Shown here in pieces: positions 63,865 to 64,000 of a stretch of 64,000 bases of DNA. Source of the stretch: Colwellia sp. 75C3. GTDB lineage: Bacteria > Pseudomonadota > Gammaproteobacteria > Enterobacterales > Alteromonadaceae. The notes beneath the pieces are model-generated. The model did no database searches. It worked only from the letters and a program-made list of their open reading frames with translations, and had not been told where the DNA came from. A program made the translations under genes and the position numbers. Location: the NCBI RefSeq assembly GCF_002836255.1, contig NZ_PJAU01000053.1, positions 1 through 64,000 of the forward strand. Reading direction: 5' to 3'. Position 1 is the stretch's first letter; each line of letters begins with the position of its first letter.

Positions 63865-64000
63865 ATGTCAGTTTTTAAGCGCTCTTTACGCACATTATTA
63901 CCAATGGTTGCGTTGCCTTTTTTTGCAATGCAAGCTCAAGCGACACCGATTTACAGTAATACTACGACCGTTACTAGTGCTACAAATAGCCTAACGTTCG
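63865..64000 (+). CDS. Exported protein, 5' part only
   Basis: ATG at 63865 with AAGGAAATATC upstream; the frame is open for 45 codons to the window edge. Signal peptide MSVFKRSLRTLLPMVALPFFAMQAQA is followed by TPIYSNTTTVTSATNSLTF. Thr/Ser-rich beginning typical of secreted or PEP-CTERM proteins, but no sorting tag can be seen. Truncated by the window. Confidence 0.6.
   Translation, partial: MSVFKRSLRTLLPMVALPFFAMQAQATPIYSNTTTVTSATNSLTF

Overview
The window looks like the chromosome of a cold-adapted marine gammaproteobacterium of the Alteromonadales, most like Colwellia. The basis is AT-rich DNA, metJ/metB/metL and glnA-DUF4124-ntrB-ntrC arrangements typical of that order, Yhe-type genes (slyX, yheV, yheS, yheU), PsrA-type control of fadBA, PEP-CTERM proteins, and short ATACCAAT-ended palindromic elements. 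This is judged from gene families and order alone; no search was run.

Layout. 1-540 holds seven 80-bp near-palindromic tandem repeats that run off the left edge. 0.6-2.2 kb is a hypothetical gene flanked by two long perfect inverted repeats. 2.3-7 kb is methionine biosynthesis: metL and metB diverge from the repressor gene metJ, with two Met-box clusters between them, and a small TA-flanked MITE-like element supplies the metL stop codon. 7.2-12.3 kb has a PAS-PAS-GGDEF diguanylate cyclase, a YtrA-type regulator/ABC exporter operon with a candidate operator, and hemE. 12.7-15.5 kb has a candidate small RNA, a DUF2780 protein, a Fur-box-controlled trio (TPR protein, HPGHGH mini-protein, Ni-SOD-protease-like S26 protein) and a PEP-CTERM protein. 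15.7-28 kb has a thioesterase, a glycosyltransferase, an FKBP lipoprotein, a WD40 lipoprotein, slyX, yheV, yheS, a large HD-GYP sensor, a Sel1 protein, a 45-residue membrane protein, an orphan mini-flagellin and yheU.

28-46 kb is mostly housekeeping: DUF1338, cysQ, nudE, yrfG, the rpsF-priB-rpsR-rplI operon with an S6:S18-type leader, a NagX-like protein, zur, an M1 peptidase pair, cheX, ubiX, a deformylase, mpl, and two tandem DUF481 paralogues. 46-51.2 kb is the nitrogen-control locus: glnA with two NtrC sites and a sigma-54 promoter, DUF4124, ntrB with its own NtrC site, and ntrC. 51-59.8 kb has merC behind a strong Zur-box match, a TIGR03899 protein, a response regulator with DUF3369-GGDEF-EAL, fadBA behind a PsrA-like operator, and a Mn-dependent pyrophosphatase.

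59.8-64 kb is an accessory zone. It has sparse genes (two periplasmic solute-binding-like proteins and a type IV pilin), a frameshifted peptidase-like remnant, a diverged repeat with GGAACC/GGTTCC arms between genes, and the start of a secreted protein cut by the window edge. Several regulator/target pairs lie together here: MetJ with metBL, NtrBC with glnA, and Zur 15 kb from a predicted Zur target.
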